From positions 1 to 26,399 of IMG/VR virus record IMGVR_UViG_3300025769_000706: DNA of 26,399 bases. The stretch is one strand, 5' to 3'. Every line of letters starts with the position of its first letter. Position 1 is the stretch's first letter. Below the pieces are notes generated by a model, which was given only the letters and a program-made list of their open reading frames with translations, did no database searches and was not told the DNA's origin. The position numbers and the translations under genes were made by a program. The stretch is from a virus. Positions 15,451 to 22,759 of the stretch are shown here, piece after piece.

Positions 15451-17280
15451 TTAATGTATCTCGGAATATTTATTTCCGAACTGTACATCTATACCTAGAT
15501 CAACATTAAGTTTTAACTCCTTATTCAATTTATTAATAGCAGACACAAGTTTAAGTTTGTGTTGTTGTTCGTCACCTTTTTTAACAAGGTTAATTGATTC
15601 ATCGTGGAACTGACCTACAATATTTGGTCTTGCCATACGATAGTAAGCTACCCACTTATCAAAGCAGTAAGCACCTGTAGATTGATTGAGTGTAGAGAAT
15701 ACATCCTTCTCATATCGAAGAGTATGCCAGAACTTACTGACAGGATTTTGTACCCACATTTGTCCATTGATAAGCTTTACTTTCTTTAGGTTGTCTGCAG
15801 CAAACTCTGCGACAGACCAGTTACGTTCCCAGTATGCATTCAAAAGTTTTTTAGCTTCTTGTTCTGTCATACCAGTTTCTCTGGATAGTTTTGCTGCACC
15901 GACACCATAGGTAGCTGAGTAATTAACAACCTTATAGTTTTTTCGTAGTGACTTTAAATTAATTTGACCTGCATTATGCTTGTCGATATCTTCTTGTGTC
16001 ACCGCACCAGCATGTTTAGCTAAGTCTAAGTGTGGATCAAATCCATCCTGAGACATTTCTTCTACATACTTAGGGTCATATGGTTTCATATAGTGACGCT
16101 TAGTTGTATCTTCAAGTGATGTCATATCTGCACCACATAATACATAACCTTCTGGTGCTACAAGACAACCACGTATTTCTTTACCCCAAGGCTTATCTAT
16201 ACCCGGAAGATTTACTAAAGGCTTTTTGTGTTTGAATCTTAGTGTATTAGTAAGACCTTCAATCTCTGCCTTAACATAACCATCAACTTCACACTCTAAC
16301 ATACCTTTAAAGATTCCAAGCCTGTGTTGAATAACGGTAAGGCCATCAAGCACACTGACTGTAGGGTTGGCATCAATTAATAATTTAACTGAGTTAGTAA
16401 GCTCACCATTCTTTCGTACTTGTGGTATCTTACGATCCTCAACAAACTTAAATGTACAGGGCTTCCAACCTAGATCAAACAGCCATGCCTTTACTTGATC
16501 ACTGGACTTAGGGTTAGGCTCTTCAACTCCTTTTACTATTTCTATTTCACCGATATAGTCAGAGGGATGCATATGCTCTAGAAGTAAAGCATTCCATTCA
16601 GCACCCTGTTTAGATAGAGAACCATCTTTCTTATGCATTACCTTTGGCTTTGACTTCTTTCTAAACAAAGTACGCATAGGCATTACTGTTTTTAACTCAG
16701 TAATCTTTTCGTCCTGTTCAGCTTTAAGCTTAGCTACACAATCTTTAGCTAAATCAACGTCAAGCTTCCAGCCACTTTCTTCTGCAGCATAAGCACATTT
16801 CATTTTGAATGTAAGGTACTGAAAGAATCTATCAAGGTTAGATTTATCTTTGTAAACCATCATGAATCTTTGGATAAGATTTTCCCAAAGTCTTTTGGTT
16901 ATCTTAACATCTTCTTGACACCTATGTATGTACTCTTCTTGAGATAAGTTTACCCAATCATTTATCTCAGGCTTTGGTACACCAAAGTCTTCACCAAAAG
17001 AATCAAGATTGTGCTTAGGTCTATCAGTATTAATTACCCATGACATAGGTAATGTATCATACAACTTAGCTTTGATCTTAATACCTAAGATCTTTTCTAG
17101 TAATGGTACATCGTAACGTACAATGTTATGACCTATCAAAACCTTTTGATTAAGTAGTATGTTTCTCATTGCATCATAGTCACTGGTAGAACCCATAGGG
17201 ATTCTATCAGTAGTGAACGACATGCAATGTATTTTAGTGGCCTCATCTAAGAGGCCATCAGCTTCTACATCAAATATCAT
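15451..17280 (-). CDS. Family A DNA polymerase with 3'-5' exonuclease
   Basis: The 609-residue T7-type replicative polymerase is complete. Exonuclease motifs: D4-x-E6 (FDVEADG), N52/D57 (GHNIVRYD), and D124 (CQEDVKIT). Polymerase motifs: A with D385 (GADMTSLE), B as R446xxxK450xxxY454xxxY458-G459, and C as H559-D560-E561 (FHDE). The residue equivalent to E. coli Phe762 is Tyr454, as in T7, a state usually linked with virulent phages. The protein is somewhat shorter than T7 gp5 (704 residues), with a reduced region between exo and polymerase parts. Its ATG overlaps the primase-helicase stop (TAATG), as expected for proteins acting in one replisome. Confidence 0.95.
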   Translation of the reverse strand: MIFDVEADGLLDEATKIHCMSFTTDRIPMGSTSDYDAMRNILLNQKVLIGHNIVRYDVPLLEKILGIKIKAKLYDTLPMSWVINTDRPKHNLDSFGEDFGVPKPEINDWVNLSQEEYIHRCQEDVKITKRLWENLIQRFMMVYKDKSNLDRFFQYLTFKMKCAYAAEESGWKLDVDLAKDCVAKLKAEQDEKITELKTVMPMRTLFRKKSKPKVMHKKDGSLSKQGAEWNALLLEHMHPSDYIGEIEIVKGVEEPNPKSSDQVKAWLFDLGWKPCTFKFVEDRKIPQVRKNGELTNSVKLLIDANPTVSVLDGLTVIQHRLGIFKGMLECEVDGYVKAEIEGLTNTLRFKHKKPLVNLPGIDKPWGKEIRGCLVAPEGYVLCGADMTSLEDTTKRHYMKPYDPKYVEEMSQDGFDPHLDLAKHAGAVTQEDIDKHNAGQINLKSLRKNYKVVNYSATYGVGAAKLSRETGMTEQEAKKLLNAYWERNWSVAEFAADNLKKVKLINGQMWVQNPVSKFWHTLRYEKDVFSTLNQSTGAYCFDKWVAYYRMARPNIVGQFHDESINLVKKGDEQQHKLKLVSAINKLNKELKLNVDLGIDVQFGNKYSEIH

Positions 17281-18878
17281 TACGCCACCTGTGATTCTTG
17301 TGTAAACAAATCCTCTCTTAGTATGGTTGTTGATGGATCATAGTATACTGATCCAGCCCTACCTAACTTAGCAAAGGGTCTGTTTTTATCTACGATAAAG
17401 GTTGTTGTATTCTGTTCTACCTCGTCCTCACTTTCTGCTGTACGTTCTAGCTTAATACAGATGATTGCCTCTTCCTCAAGTGATGCAGCATACTTAGTAC
17501 GTCCATCATCATTGACTTGAGAGATAAAGATAACACCAATGTTTAGCTCCTTAGCTAACTGAGCCATACGTGAGCCTAGTGTAGTCAATGTGCTAGTAGC
17601 ACCATCTACACCTGAGTTAGATAGGTAGGCTAGACGTTGTACATGGTCAATAAATATATAGCCAGCACCATACACTGTAACAGCTAGACGTACATAATCT
17701 AGCAGCTTGAGTGGGTCATCGTGTGACATCATCTCAAAGATAATTGTCCTTTCACCTTTGGTTGCAATCTTAGCCGCTTCAATAACGTTTTGCTCTGACA
17801 CGTTGTTGTTGGCAGCATCTTCTTTAGTTCTAACGTTTACACCTAGATGATATGTAGCCATAGCACGGTAGGTGGTAGACTTCATTTCTTCCATGTGCAG
17901 CATTGCTACTGATGTATCACCATTGTTAAGTAACCCTGTCTCAAAGTATCTGATCACCTCAGTCTTACCAGTACCACGAGGGGCTTTGATAAATGTCAAT
18001 CCACCCTTAACCATACCACGAATCTTTTCGTCCAAGCCAGTGTGACCTGTTGGTACGTACTCATATGGATTCTCATTCTTGATTGCTGCTTCTACATCAG
18101 CATCAGAACAAAAGAAATTCTCTGGTGTATAACGTTGTGGTGATCGTGCAGCCCACATAAGTTTCTCATGCTTACCTGTTTCAAGAAACTCATTAGCATC
18201 CTTGCACTCAGTCATAGGTACATAATAAAACTTTTCAGGGAATGCCTGATACAATTTATCTGCAGCCCTACGTCCTGCATCATCAAGCTCACCTGCATAC
18301 ACAATTTCTTTGAATGATGTTAGGTATTTTAGGTTGTGCTTGATGAACTTTTCACCAATAGATGCAGAAGGTAAAGACTTAACAGGAAATGTTTTGCCAA
18401 GGATCTGATACAAACTAGCTGCATCAAACTCACCTTCTGTAAGATAGATACGTTTACCTGTACCAGCATTGAACTCAGGGCCAAACAGGTGGTTCATACC
18501 TAAGCCACGATCTTTGACCCATGATTTTGATTTGTCATTACACATACGGTATTTAATTGTGTGTGGGTACTTATATGCATAGCGTATATCCTCACCGTTC
18601 GGGCCAGTCTGTATTTGTATACCATATAGTTTGCATACATCAGGATCAATACCTCTGATGCCATCATACTTCACACCAGTGACTTGTATGTTTTGTGGTT
18701 GGATACGTTCTTTCAAGGGGTACTCCTGCTTAACCCAATCAAATGTAGTGGGCATGTTTTTCATTGGGTATGCCCTACTGCATGAGTGACAGTGACCGTA
18801 ACCATCATCATTCCAATTGAATGCATCTGAAGAGCTACAGTCTTCATAAGGGCAGGGTGAATGTGGATTATCTGACAT
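17280..18878 (-). CDS. Bifunctional DNA primase-helicase, T7 gp4-like
   Basis: The protein has 532 residues. An N-terminal zinc-binding domain has C9, C14, C30 and C33 (CPYEDC and CHSC). A TOPRIM primase domain follows, with YLTEGEFDA (E148) and AGELDDAG (D199, D200). A RecA-like DnaB-type helicase domain has Walker A RGTGKT (301-306), Walker B-like YIFIDHVQRL, and a sensor-like VIFISQVN. It synthesises primers and unwinds DNA ahead of the family A polymerase. Length is close to T7 gp4 (566). The start has AAAGGA upstream and overlaps by eleven bases the end of a newly noticed 46-residue membrane peptide gene. Confidence 0.95.
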   Translation of the reverse strand: MSDNPHSPCPYEDCSSSDAFNWNDDGYGHCHSCSRAYPMKNMPTTFDWVKQEYPLKERIQPQNIQVTGVKYDGIRGIDPDVCKLYGIQIQTGPNGEDIRYAYKYPHTIKYRMCNDKSKSWVKDRGLGMNHLFGPEFNAGTGKRIYLTEGEFDAASLYQILGKTFPVKSLPSASIGEKFIKHNLKYLTSFKEIVYAGELDDAGRRAADKLYQAFPEKFYYVPMTECKDANEFLETGKHEKLMWAARSPQRYTPENFFCSDADVEAAIKNENPYEYVPTGHTGLDEKIRGMVKGGLTFIKAPRGTGKTEVIRYFETGLLNNGDTSVAMLHMEEMKSTTYRAMATYHLGVNVRTKEDAANNNVSEQNVIEAAKIATKGERTIIFEMMSHDDPLKLLDYVRLAVTVYGAGYIFIDHVQRLAYLSNSGVDGATSTLTTLGSRMAQLAKELNIGVIFISQVNDDGRTKYAASLEEEAIICIKLERTAESEDEVEQNTTTFIVDKNRPFAKLGRAGSVYYDPSTTILREDLFTQESQVA

Positions 18879-19008
18879 TTGTTTTTCCTTTGATAAAGGT
18901 TTTTAAAATTCTGAAACCGAAGTATAGCAGCCAAAGAGGTATGAATGCAATACTACCTACGACAACAGATAAGGAAATTATGTACGGTATATACTCACTT
19001 ACTGACAA
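18868..19008 (-). CDS. Small membrane protein with TTG start
   Basis: The 46-residue frame starts MSVSEYIPYIISL, continues with a hydrophobic helix of about 24 residues (IISLSVVVGSIAFIPLWLLYFGF) and ends in a basic cytoplasmic tail (RILKTFIKGKTNVR), a positive-inside layout. TTG is the only suitable start; AAGGA lies nine bases before it. It overlaps its upstream neighbour by 14 bases and the primase by eleven, filling an otherwise empty 116-base interval. Function unknown. Confidence 0.6.
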   Translation of the reverse strand: MSVSEYIPYIISLSVVVGSIAFIPLWLLYFGFRILKTFIKGKTNVR

Positions 19009-19228
19009 AGGTTCTATTCCTTTGAATAGATCTAGTACGTTCTTCCTTAGTCATAGGTCTTATGTATCGTTTGTAGTCTACTACAATACCTGTATTCCAC
19101 CTTGTTGATTCGGCTTCTGCTTCTTTTTTTGTTTCAAATAAAAGAACTTCTGAATTATAAGTCCAAGGATTTTCCTTTCGTACTAAAGTATACTCACCTT
19201 TTTCTATCTCAATCTGAACTGCGTACAT
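18995..19228 (-). CDS. Small hypothetical protein
   Basis: The protein has 77 residues from the ATG with GGAG five bases upstream (an earlier in-frame GTG overlaps that Shine-Dalgarno sequence). It opens with a beta-strand (MYAVQIEIEKGEYTLV), has a helix (ETKKEAEAESTRWN), another strand (IVVDYKRYI) and a basic C-terminus. The strand-helix-strand plan resembles the small proteins at 21748-21948 and 21953-22213, but sequence similarity is weak. No family is recognised. Confidence 0.7.
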   Translation of the reverse strand: MYAVQIEIEKGEYTLVRKENPWTYNSEVLLFETKKEAEAESTRWNTGIVVDYKRYIRPMTKEERTRSIQRNRTFVSK

Positions 19229-19382
19229 CTTCACTCCTTTCTGATTCTAAACCTCGCTTTACTAACTCAACAAACCCAACGTCAAAGATAGCCATAAAGG
19301 TTTCTGGATCACACTCTACTTGTAGTGTAGCACTACCGTCTTCGTGTTCTTCTATATCTGTTATTCTAATTATATCACTCAT
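19209..19382 (-). CDS. Small acidic phage protein
   Basis: The protein has 57 residues: MSDIIRITDIEEHEDGSATL, then CDPETFMAIFDVGFVELVKRG and a polar end. Its ATG shares a base with the ThyX stop (TAATG), with GGGAG eight bases upstream. It overlaps the next gene start by 20 bases. Codon phase is open across the whole gap between thyX and that gene, which supports coding. The pattern 'strand, EDGSA turn, strand, helix' is familiar from small phage proteins, function unknown. Confidence 0.7.
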   Translation of the reverse strand: MSDIIRITDIEEHEDGSATLQVECDPETFMAIFDVGFVELVKRGLESERSEDVRSSD

Positions 19383-20074
19383 TATTCATTCTCCCTTAAT
19401 GCTTCCCACGATACAGGAAACAGCTTAGCCATCTCTGTGTCAATGTGCCCAGCTACAACCTGTGTCTCGTACTGTGTGTCAGGCTTACAACGTAAGTTAC
19501 AAATATCAGCAAACGCATCTAAGCTACCTGACCAGTACCACTCAGTGACCATGCTCTGAGGCAGTACCATACGTGCTTGCTCAGGTGCTACACCCTGTTC
19601 CAGTAGGTAGTTATATGTCTCTAGACTGTAGACATTTATCTCAGTCGGGTGGTAGGCTTGCCGCATTTGGTGATCCTCATAGAGTGTAACGACACCCTCA
19701 CTACCCTGTTTAGCATCTACGCTACGTCCACGCCACTCTGTTGGCTGATAGAACTCAGGCTCATGGTCAACATACCTACGGCTGATTTCATTCCAGCGTA
19801 AGAACTTATGCTTGACTAGCTGCCTAGCTACAAAGACAGGTGCCTTGACATGAAAGGATGCAAAGCAATGTCCAAAGGGTGACATGTGTTTATGCTTGGC
19901 TAAGTAGCGTATTAGTTTTGAATCAGCAGTATTTAGCACACCCATACCACCTTCGCCATCATGTAGTCCATCTTCTTGACCAGCCCATGTACTTTTTTTA
20001 TTAAAACTAACTCTTGCAGCATTAACTACAGACAGGTCACTGCCCATATGATCTATATAAAATGTTTGTAGCAT
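19382..20074 (-). CDS. thyX: Flavin-dependent thymidylate synthase
   Basis: The 230-residue enzyme makes dTMP from dUMP using FAD, NADPH and methylene-tetrahydrofolate. Family features: HKHMSPFGH (61-69), the ThyX signature region QLVKHKFLRWNEISRRY (85-101) with S98 at the conserved serine, and QARMVLPQ further on. The normally conserved RHR triplet of the signature is K88-H89-K90 here, a conservative change. Together with nrdJ and mazG it gives the phage its own dNTP supply. GAAGG about nine bases upstream supports the start. Confidence 0.93.
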   Translation of the reverse strand: MLQTFYIDHMGSDLSVVNAARVSFNKKSTWAGQEDGLHDGEGGMGVLNTADSKLIRYLAKHKHMSPFGHCFASFHVKAPVFVARQLVKHKFLRWNEISRRYVDHEPEFYQPTEWRGRSVDAKQGSEGVVTLYEDHQMRQAYHPTEINVYSLETYNYLLEQGVAPEQARMVLPQSMVTEWYWSGSLDAFADICNLRCKPDTQYETQVVAGHIDTEMAKLFPVSWEALRENE

Positions 20075-20293
20075 TTAATTTCTACCTTCTATGTCGGGAT
20101 TTTCAGGGTCAATATATTCATACTTATCTACATCACCGCCTAATAAACTTACAGCATCTATTAAACTATTATGTACATCATAATATAAACAACCATGTGT
20201 TGATGATACAGCATTACTACTAAGTACATCATTACTACCATCAAGTAAATATTTTAATGTTCTTATGACAGTTTCTGGGTTATGTTCTTTCAT
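20075..20293 (-). CDS. Small hypothetical protein
   Basis: The protein has 72 residues from the ATG with GGA seven bases upstream. It has an N-terminal helix (ETVIRTLKYLLDG), a Ser-rich turn with one Cys, a second helix (HNSLIDAVSLLGG) and an acidic C-terminus (YIDPENPDIEG). It overlaps the preceding gene end by 14 bases and abuts thyX. No family is recognised. Confidence 0.65.
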   Translation of the reverse strand: MKEHNPETVIRTLKYLLDGSNDVLSSNAVSSTHGCLYYDVHNSLIDAVSLLGGDVDKYEYIDPENPDIEGRN

Positions 20294-20420
20294 CACTCTT
20301 TCCTTTATGTTTTTCTTTTCGTTTAGGTACAGGTTTTTTCTTATCGGGTATTACCTGTTGTTTATACTTAGGTTGCCTAAGATCTTTAGCCATAGGATTT
20401 TTAATGTATCGTGTTGTCAT
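20280..20420 (-). CDS. Small basic phage protein
   Basis: The 46-residue frame begins MTTRYIKNPMAKDLRQPKYK and continues Lys/Arg-rich (KRKEKHKGK). The pattern NPMAKDLR..KY..QV...KK is, from memory, very common in short phage proteins of unknown function. It overlaps the upstream gene by 20 bases and the downstream one by 14 and fills the gap between them. Nucleic acid binding is conceivable from charge only. Confidence 0.65.
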   Translation of the reverse strand: MTTRYIKNPMAKDLRQPKYKQQVIPDKKKPVPKRKEKHKGKSDERT

Positions 20421-20586
20421 ACGGATAACCATGATATCTTTGTTCGTATTCTATTTCAAACCTTGCGTTGTTTGCAAGTAAAAATAATACCTGAGCTAAT
20501 TCATCTGCATATTCATCAATCAGTTGACCCTCTTGAAAACATGTAGCCCAATGCTCAAACACTTCTGGTGGTACTAGTCTTTTCAT
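20401..20586 (-). CDS. Small hypothetical protein
   Basis: The protein has 61 residues, acidic and helical (VFEHWATCFQEGQLIDEYADELAQ is helix-forming), ending with a Tyr/His-rich tail (YHGYPYDNTIH). Its start is in an ATGA overlap with the integrase stop and has AAGGAG upstream. No family is recognised. It would be co-transcribed with the integrase. Confidence 0.6.
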   Translation of the reverse strand: MKRLVPPEVFEHWATCFQEGQLIDEYADELAQVLFLLANNARFEIEYEQRYHGYPYDNTIH

Positions 20587-21686
20587 TTCTTTCTCCTTTC
20601 TAGTGCAGACTTAGCTGCAGCATAAGTATGCTTATGGTATGGATTAAGTGACGAGATATTCTGATGTCCTGTCACTGACATAATAGCTAGATGATCTACC
20701 TCTGAGTCGATCATTTCTACGATAGCACTCTTTCTTAAATCTCCAACACGCAAATCAGATGGTAGTCCTGCAGCTTCTTTTATTTGATTAGCGAGTACCG
20801 ATACCTGACCAATATTTAACGGCCTGTAAGCACCATCTGATGGCCTCTGGTGTGGTACTACATAGTCTTGGAAGTCCCAATCTTTTTTCTGCTGAGTGAG
20901 CATCTCCATAATCTCATCAGAGATTGGTAGCTCTACCTCTGCACCACGTTTAGTTTGTTTTATTTTAACTCTTTTATCTTTAAAATTAATTGAAGACCAC
21001 TTTAATAATCTTATATCAGTAGGTCTTTGTGCCCACTCATAGCACATCAAAACAATTAATCCTACATTACGCCAATCAAAATCAGTGAATGCAGTATCAA
21101 GAAACTTTTCTACTTGTTCCTGTGTCCATGTTGTATTCCTTGTTTCATGTTTTCTCTTACGAACTTTGGACATAGGGTTATACATAATTAAATCAATAGA
21201 TATACAAAAATTTATTAATAATGAAAAAATTCTTGCACACTGATTCCCTTTAGACACACTAACACTTTCACACCACTCTTCGTAAGCTTCAGTACAATGC
21301 ATAGCAGTAAGATCTTTTATTTTAATAGCACCTAATTTTTTATTATTAATACTTGTATTAGCAATCGCATCCATAGTGCTATCGTAAGTTCTTTGTGAGT
21401 TATATGCCAACTCTCTAAAGTGTGTAGTTGTTACATAGTATTTATAAATCTGTAATATCGTAGAGTTAGGCCCAATATTTCCTGCGACAATATCCCCACG
21501 TCTAAAGGCTTCCACCTTTTCTACTAGTCTAGGTATCTCATACCTAGCAGCCCTACCATCACGAAAGGTTTGTCTTTGTACGACACCAGAATCAATAGCA
21601 TCTTGAGGTGGTACAAATTTCCATGCAGTACCACTCTTTAAGGTTACTTTTTTAGTATATTTATACATAGTATTTATAATCCTCAT
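20583..21686 (-). CDS. int: Tyrosine recombinase (phage integrase)
   Basis: The protein has 367 residues. An N-terminal DNA-binding region includes a SAM-like segment (75-170), followed by the catalytic domain with R221 (AQRPTDIRLLKW), K246 (QTKRG), R318 (GDLRKSA), H341 (TGHQ) and nucleophile Y350 (NPYHKHT). The His normally three residues before the second Arg is replaced by G315. It would insert the phage at a host attachment site or excise it. Two starts are possible: 21686 (no clear ribosome binding site) and 21668 (GAGG 12 bases upstream). The second fits the promoter at 21704-21733 better because the first would leave a leader of only about ten bases. Confidence 0.9.
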   Translation of the reverse strand: MRIINTMYKYTKKVTLKSGTAWKFVPPQDAIDSGVVQRQTFRDGRAARYEIPRLVEKVEAFRRGDIVAGNIGPNSTILQIYKYYVTTTHFRELAYNSQRTYDSTMDAIANTSINNKKLGAIKIKDLTAMHCTEAYEEWCESVSVSKGNQCARIFSLLINFCISIDLIMYNPMSKVRKRKHETRNTTWTQEQVEKFLDTAFTDFDWRNVGLIVLMCYEWAQRPTDIRLLKWSSINFKDKRVKIKQTKRGAEVELPISDEIMEMLTQQKKDWDFQDYVVPHQRPSDGAYRPLNIGQVSVLANQIKEAAGLPSDLRVGDLRKSAIVEMIDSEVDHLAIMSVTGHQNISSLNPYHKHTYAAAKSALERRKK

Positions 21687-21703
21687 AGTAATACTTTAAA
21701 TTA

Positions 21704-21733
21704 AGAGTAGCATAGTAGGGTACTGCAATGCAA
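21704..21733 (-). promoter_or_regulatory. Promoter-like sequence before the integrase
   Basis: On the minus strand: -35 TTGCAT (21728-21733), an 18-base spacer and extended -10 TGCTACTCT with TACTCT at 21704-21709. The -10 is poor against consensus, but the layout TTGCAT-N14-ATGCTAC matches that of the promoter before SSB exactly, in a 61-base gap without a gene. Confidence 0.4.
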
Positions 21734-21738
21734 TACCC
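21718..21738. promoter_or_regulatory. 21-bp near-perfect palindrome, operator candidate
   Basis: The sequence is built as GGGTA-n-TGCA-n-TGCA-n-TACCC. Apart from the central base only one base pair (21723 against 21733) breaks symmetry. It covers the -35 element before the integrase and is well placed for a repressor or for recombinase or accessory-factor binding near an attachment site. Confidence 0.5.
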
Positions 21739-21747
21739 CACTAAAGT

Positions 21748-21948
21748 TTATGTTCTGTAACCGTCATCTTTCCAAGATAAAACCTTATTGATTTTATCAA
21801 TGCTACATAATGTTTTAACACATTCGTATATAGTTACAGTGCAATCTGCAAACGAAAGTTTGTTTGCTATATCAACACTATCCGAAAGAAGATCTTGATA
21901 AGATCCAGCTACTTTTTCATCCTTATGGATAACTTCTACATAGTACAT
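21748..21948 (-). CDS. Small hypothetical protein
   Basis: The protein has 66 residues: a strand (YYVEVIHKDEK), a helix (LLSDSVDIANKLS), a strand (CTVTIYECVKTL) and a Lys-rich end. The ribosome binding site is weak. The opening YYVEV resembles that of the adjacent gene at 21953-22213 (YYVVEMYVDE), suggesting the two may be diverged relatives of a common alpha/beta fold. Function unknown. Confidence 0.6.
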   Translation of the reverse strand: MYYVEVIHKDEKVAGSYQDLLSDSVDIANKLSFADCTVTIYECVKTLCSIDKINKVLSWKDDGYRT

Positions 21949-21952
21949 AACA

Positions 21953-22213
21953 CTAACGCTTACCCCCTTCTATCACAATTAGTTGTGGACTTCTTGGTTT
22001 AGATGTCAAAACACTTCGCAATTCTTCATACCTTTCCAAGTTATAGTCTCTCATTTTTATTACAGGTTCAGTATCCATGATGTCAAAGACAGCATTAGGA
22101 AATGCTTCTTCTAATTTTTCACAGATAAGACTAGCACTTTCGATGGTCGAGCACCTCATAATGAGGCACTCTTCCAACTCGTCAACATACATTTCTACTA
22201 CGTAGTAATCCAT
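21953..22213 (-). CDS. Small hypothetical protein
   Basis: The protein has 86 residues: strand (YYVVEMYVDEL), a Cys-containing strand (CLIMRCST), a helix (ESASLICEKLEEAFP), a strand (AVFDIMDTEP) and a basic C-terminal part ending VIEGGKR. AGGG lies before its start. The strand-strand-helix-strand plan could be ferredoxin-like. No family is recognised. Confidence 0.65.
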   Translation of the reverse strand: MDYYVVEMYVDELEECLIMRCSTIESASLICEKLEEAFPNAVFDIMDTEPVIKMRDYNLERYEELRSVLTSKPRSPQLIVIEGGKR

Positions 22214-22216
22214 GTG

Positions 22217-22435
22217 TTACCCTGCAAAGTGATACAGCTTACGTCCATAAGCATGTTCAATATACAAACTACGTTTGCCAAAGTGATAGGCGTTCATAGT
22301 ACTAAGTGGTTCATATTTAAACCAACCACGAGAGTCACGATTACGTTTACGGTACAATCCTTTCTTACCTAAGAGGTTGAAACGAAACCCTTTTGTTCCG
22401 TCATTGAGTGGTTTAGTTGCTACAAGTACAAACAT
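22217..22435 (-). CDS. Small basic hypothetical protein
   Basis: The protein has 72 residues and is strongly basic with many aromatic residues (GFRFNLLGKKGLYRKRNRD, then GRKLYHFAG). A good ribosome binding site (AAAGGAGTTAAAC before ATG) indicates efficient translation. The charge and aromatic content would suit nucleic acid binding, but no known fold is recognised. Confidence 0.65.
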   Translation of the reverse strand: MFVLVATKPLNDGTKGFRFNLLGKKGLYRKRNRDSRGWFKYEPLSTMNAYHFGKRSLYIEHAYGRKLYHFAG

Positions 22436-22457
22436 GTTTAACTCCTTTGTGTTTGTA

Positions 22458-22724
22458 TTAAGAATAATAAGGGTGATTGCAGAGGTGAGGAAATGCCATT
22501 CTTAACCTACCTTCTGCTCTAGATATACTTCTAGCATCATCTATCGTAATGTCAAACATTTCGTTAAGATTGCCTTCCGCTTCTTGTATTGTTTCATAGG
22601 CAAATTTAATTGCAGTTATTTGTTCCTCTGTTAAGTTACTGCATTTTTCTTCAAGCTCTATCCTACGTGCTTCTCGTTTGTCTGCCCACTCTTGATGGTT
22701 CTTTGCGATTTCTTCTGGTGTCAT
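22458..22724 (-). CDS. Small helical hypothetical protein
   Basis: The protein has 88 residues from the ATG that follows AAAGGA by seven bases; an earlier in-frame ATG lies inside the dyad repeat at 22737-22759 and would add five residues. The N-terminal half is a charged helix (EIAKNHQEWADKREARRIE) and the middle has ITAIKFAYETIQEAEGNL. No family is recognised. It is the first gene after dyad copy A. Confidence 0.65.
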   Translation of the reverse strand: MTPEEIAKNHQEWADKREARRIELEEKCSNLTEEQITAIKFAYETIQEAEGNLNEMFDITIDDARSISRAEGRLRMAFPHLCNHPYYS

Positions 22725-22736
22725 TGTAGTTCCTTT

Positions 22737-22759
22737 CATTCTCGGAAATTCCGTGATTA
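22737..22759 (-). repeat. Junction dyad repeat, copy A
   Basis: Minus strand: TAATCACGGA, then ATT, then TCCGAGAATG. It begins with the TAA stop of the DUF932 gene and ends just before AAAGGA, the ribosome binding site of the next gene. Its inner part CGGAATTTCCG is palindromic. Confidence 0.85.

Noticed and set aside
15459-15480. Inverted repeat TCGGAA-N7-TTCCGA at the polymerase 3' end, similar to the junction dyad
   Set aside because: Arms resemble the dyad core but the spacer is seven bases, the outer bases differ and it lies within coding sequence, so membership in the family is not supported.
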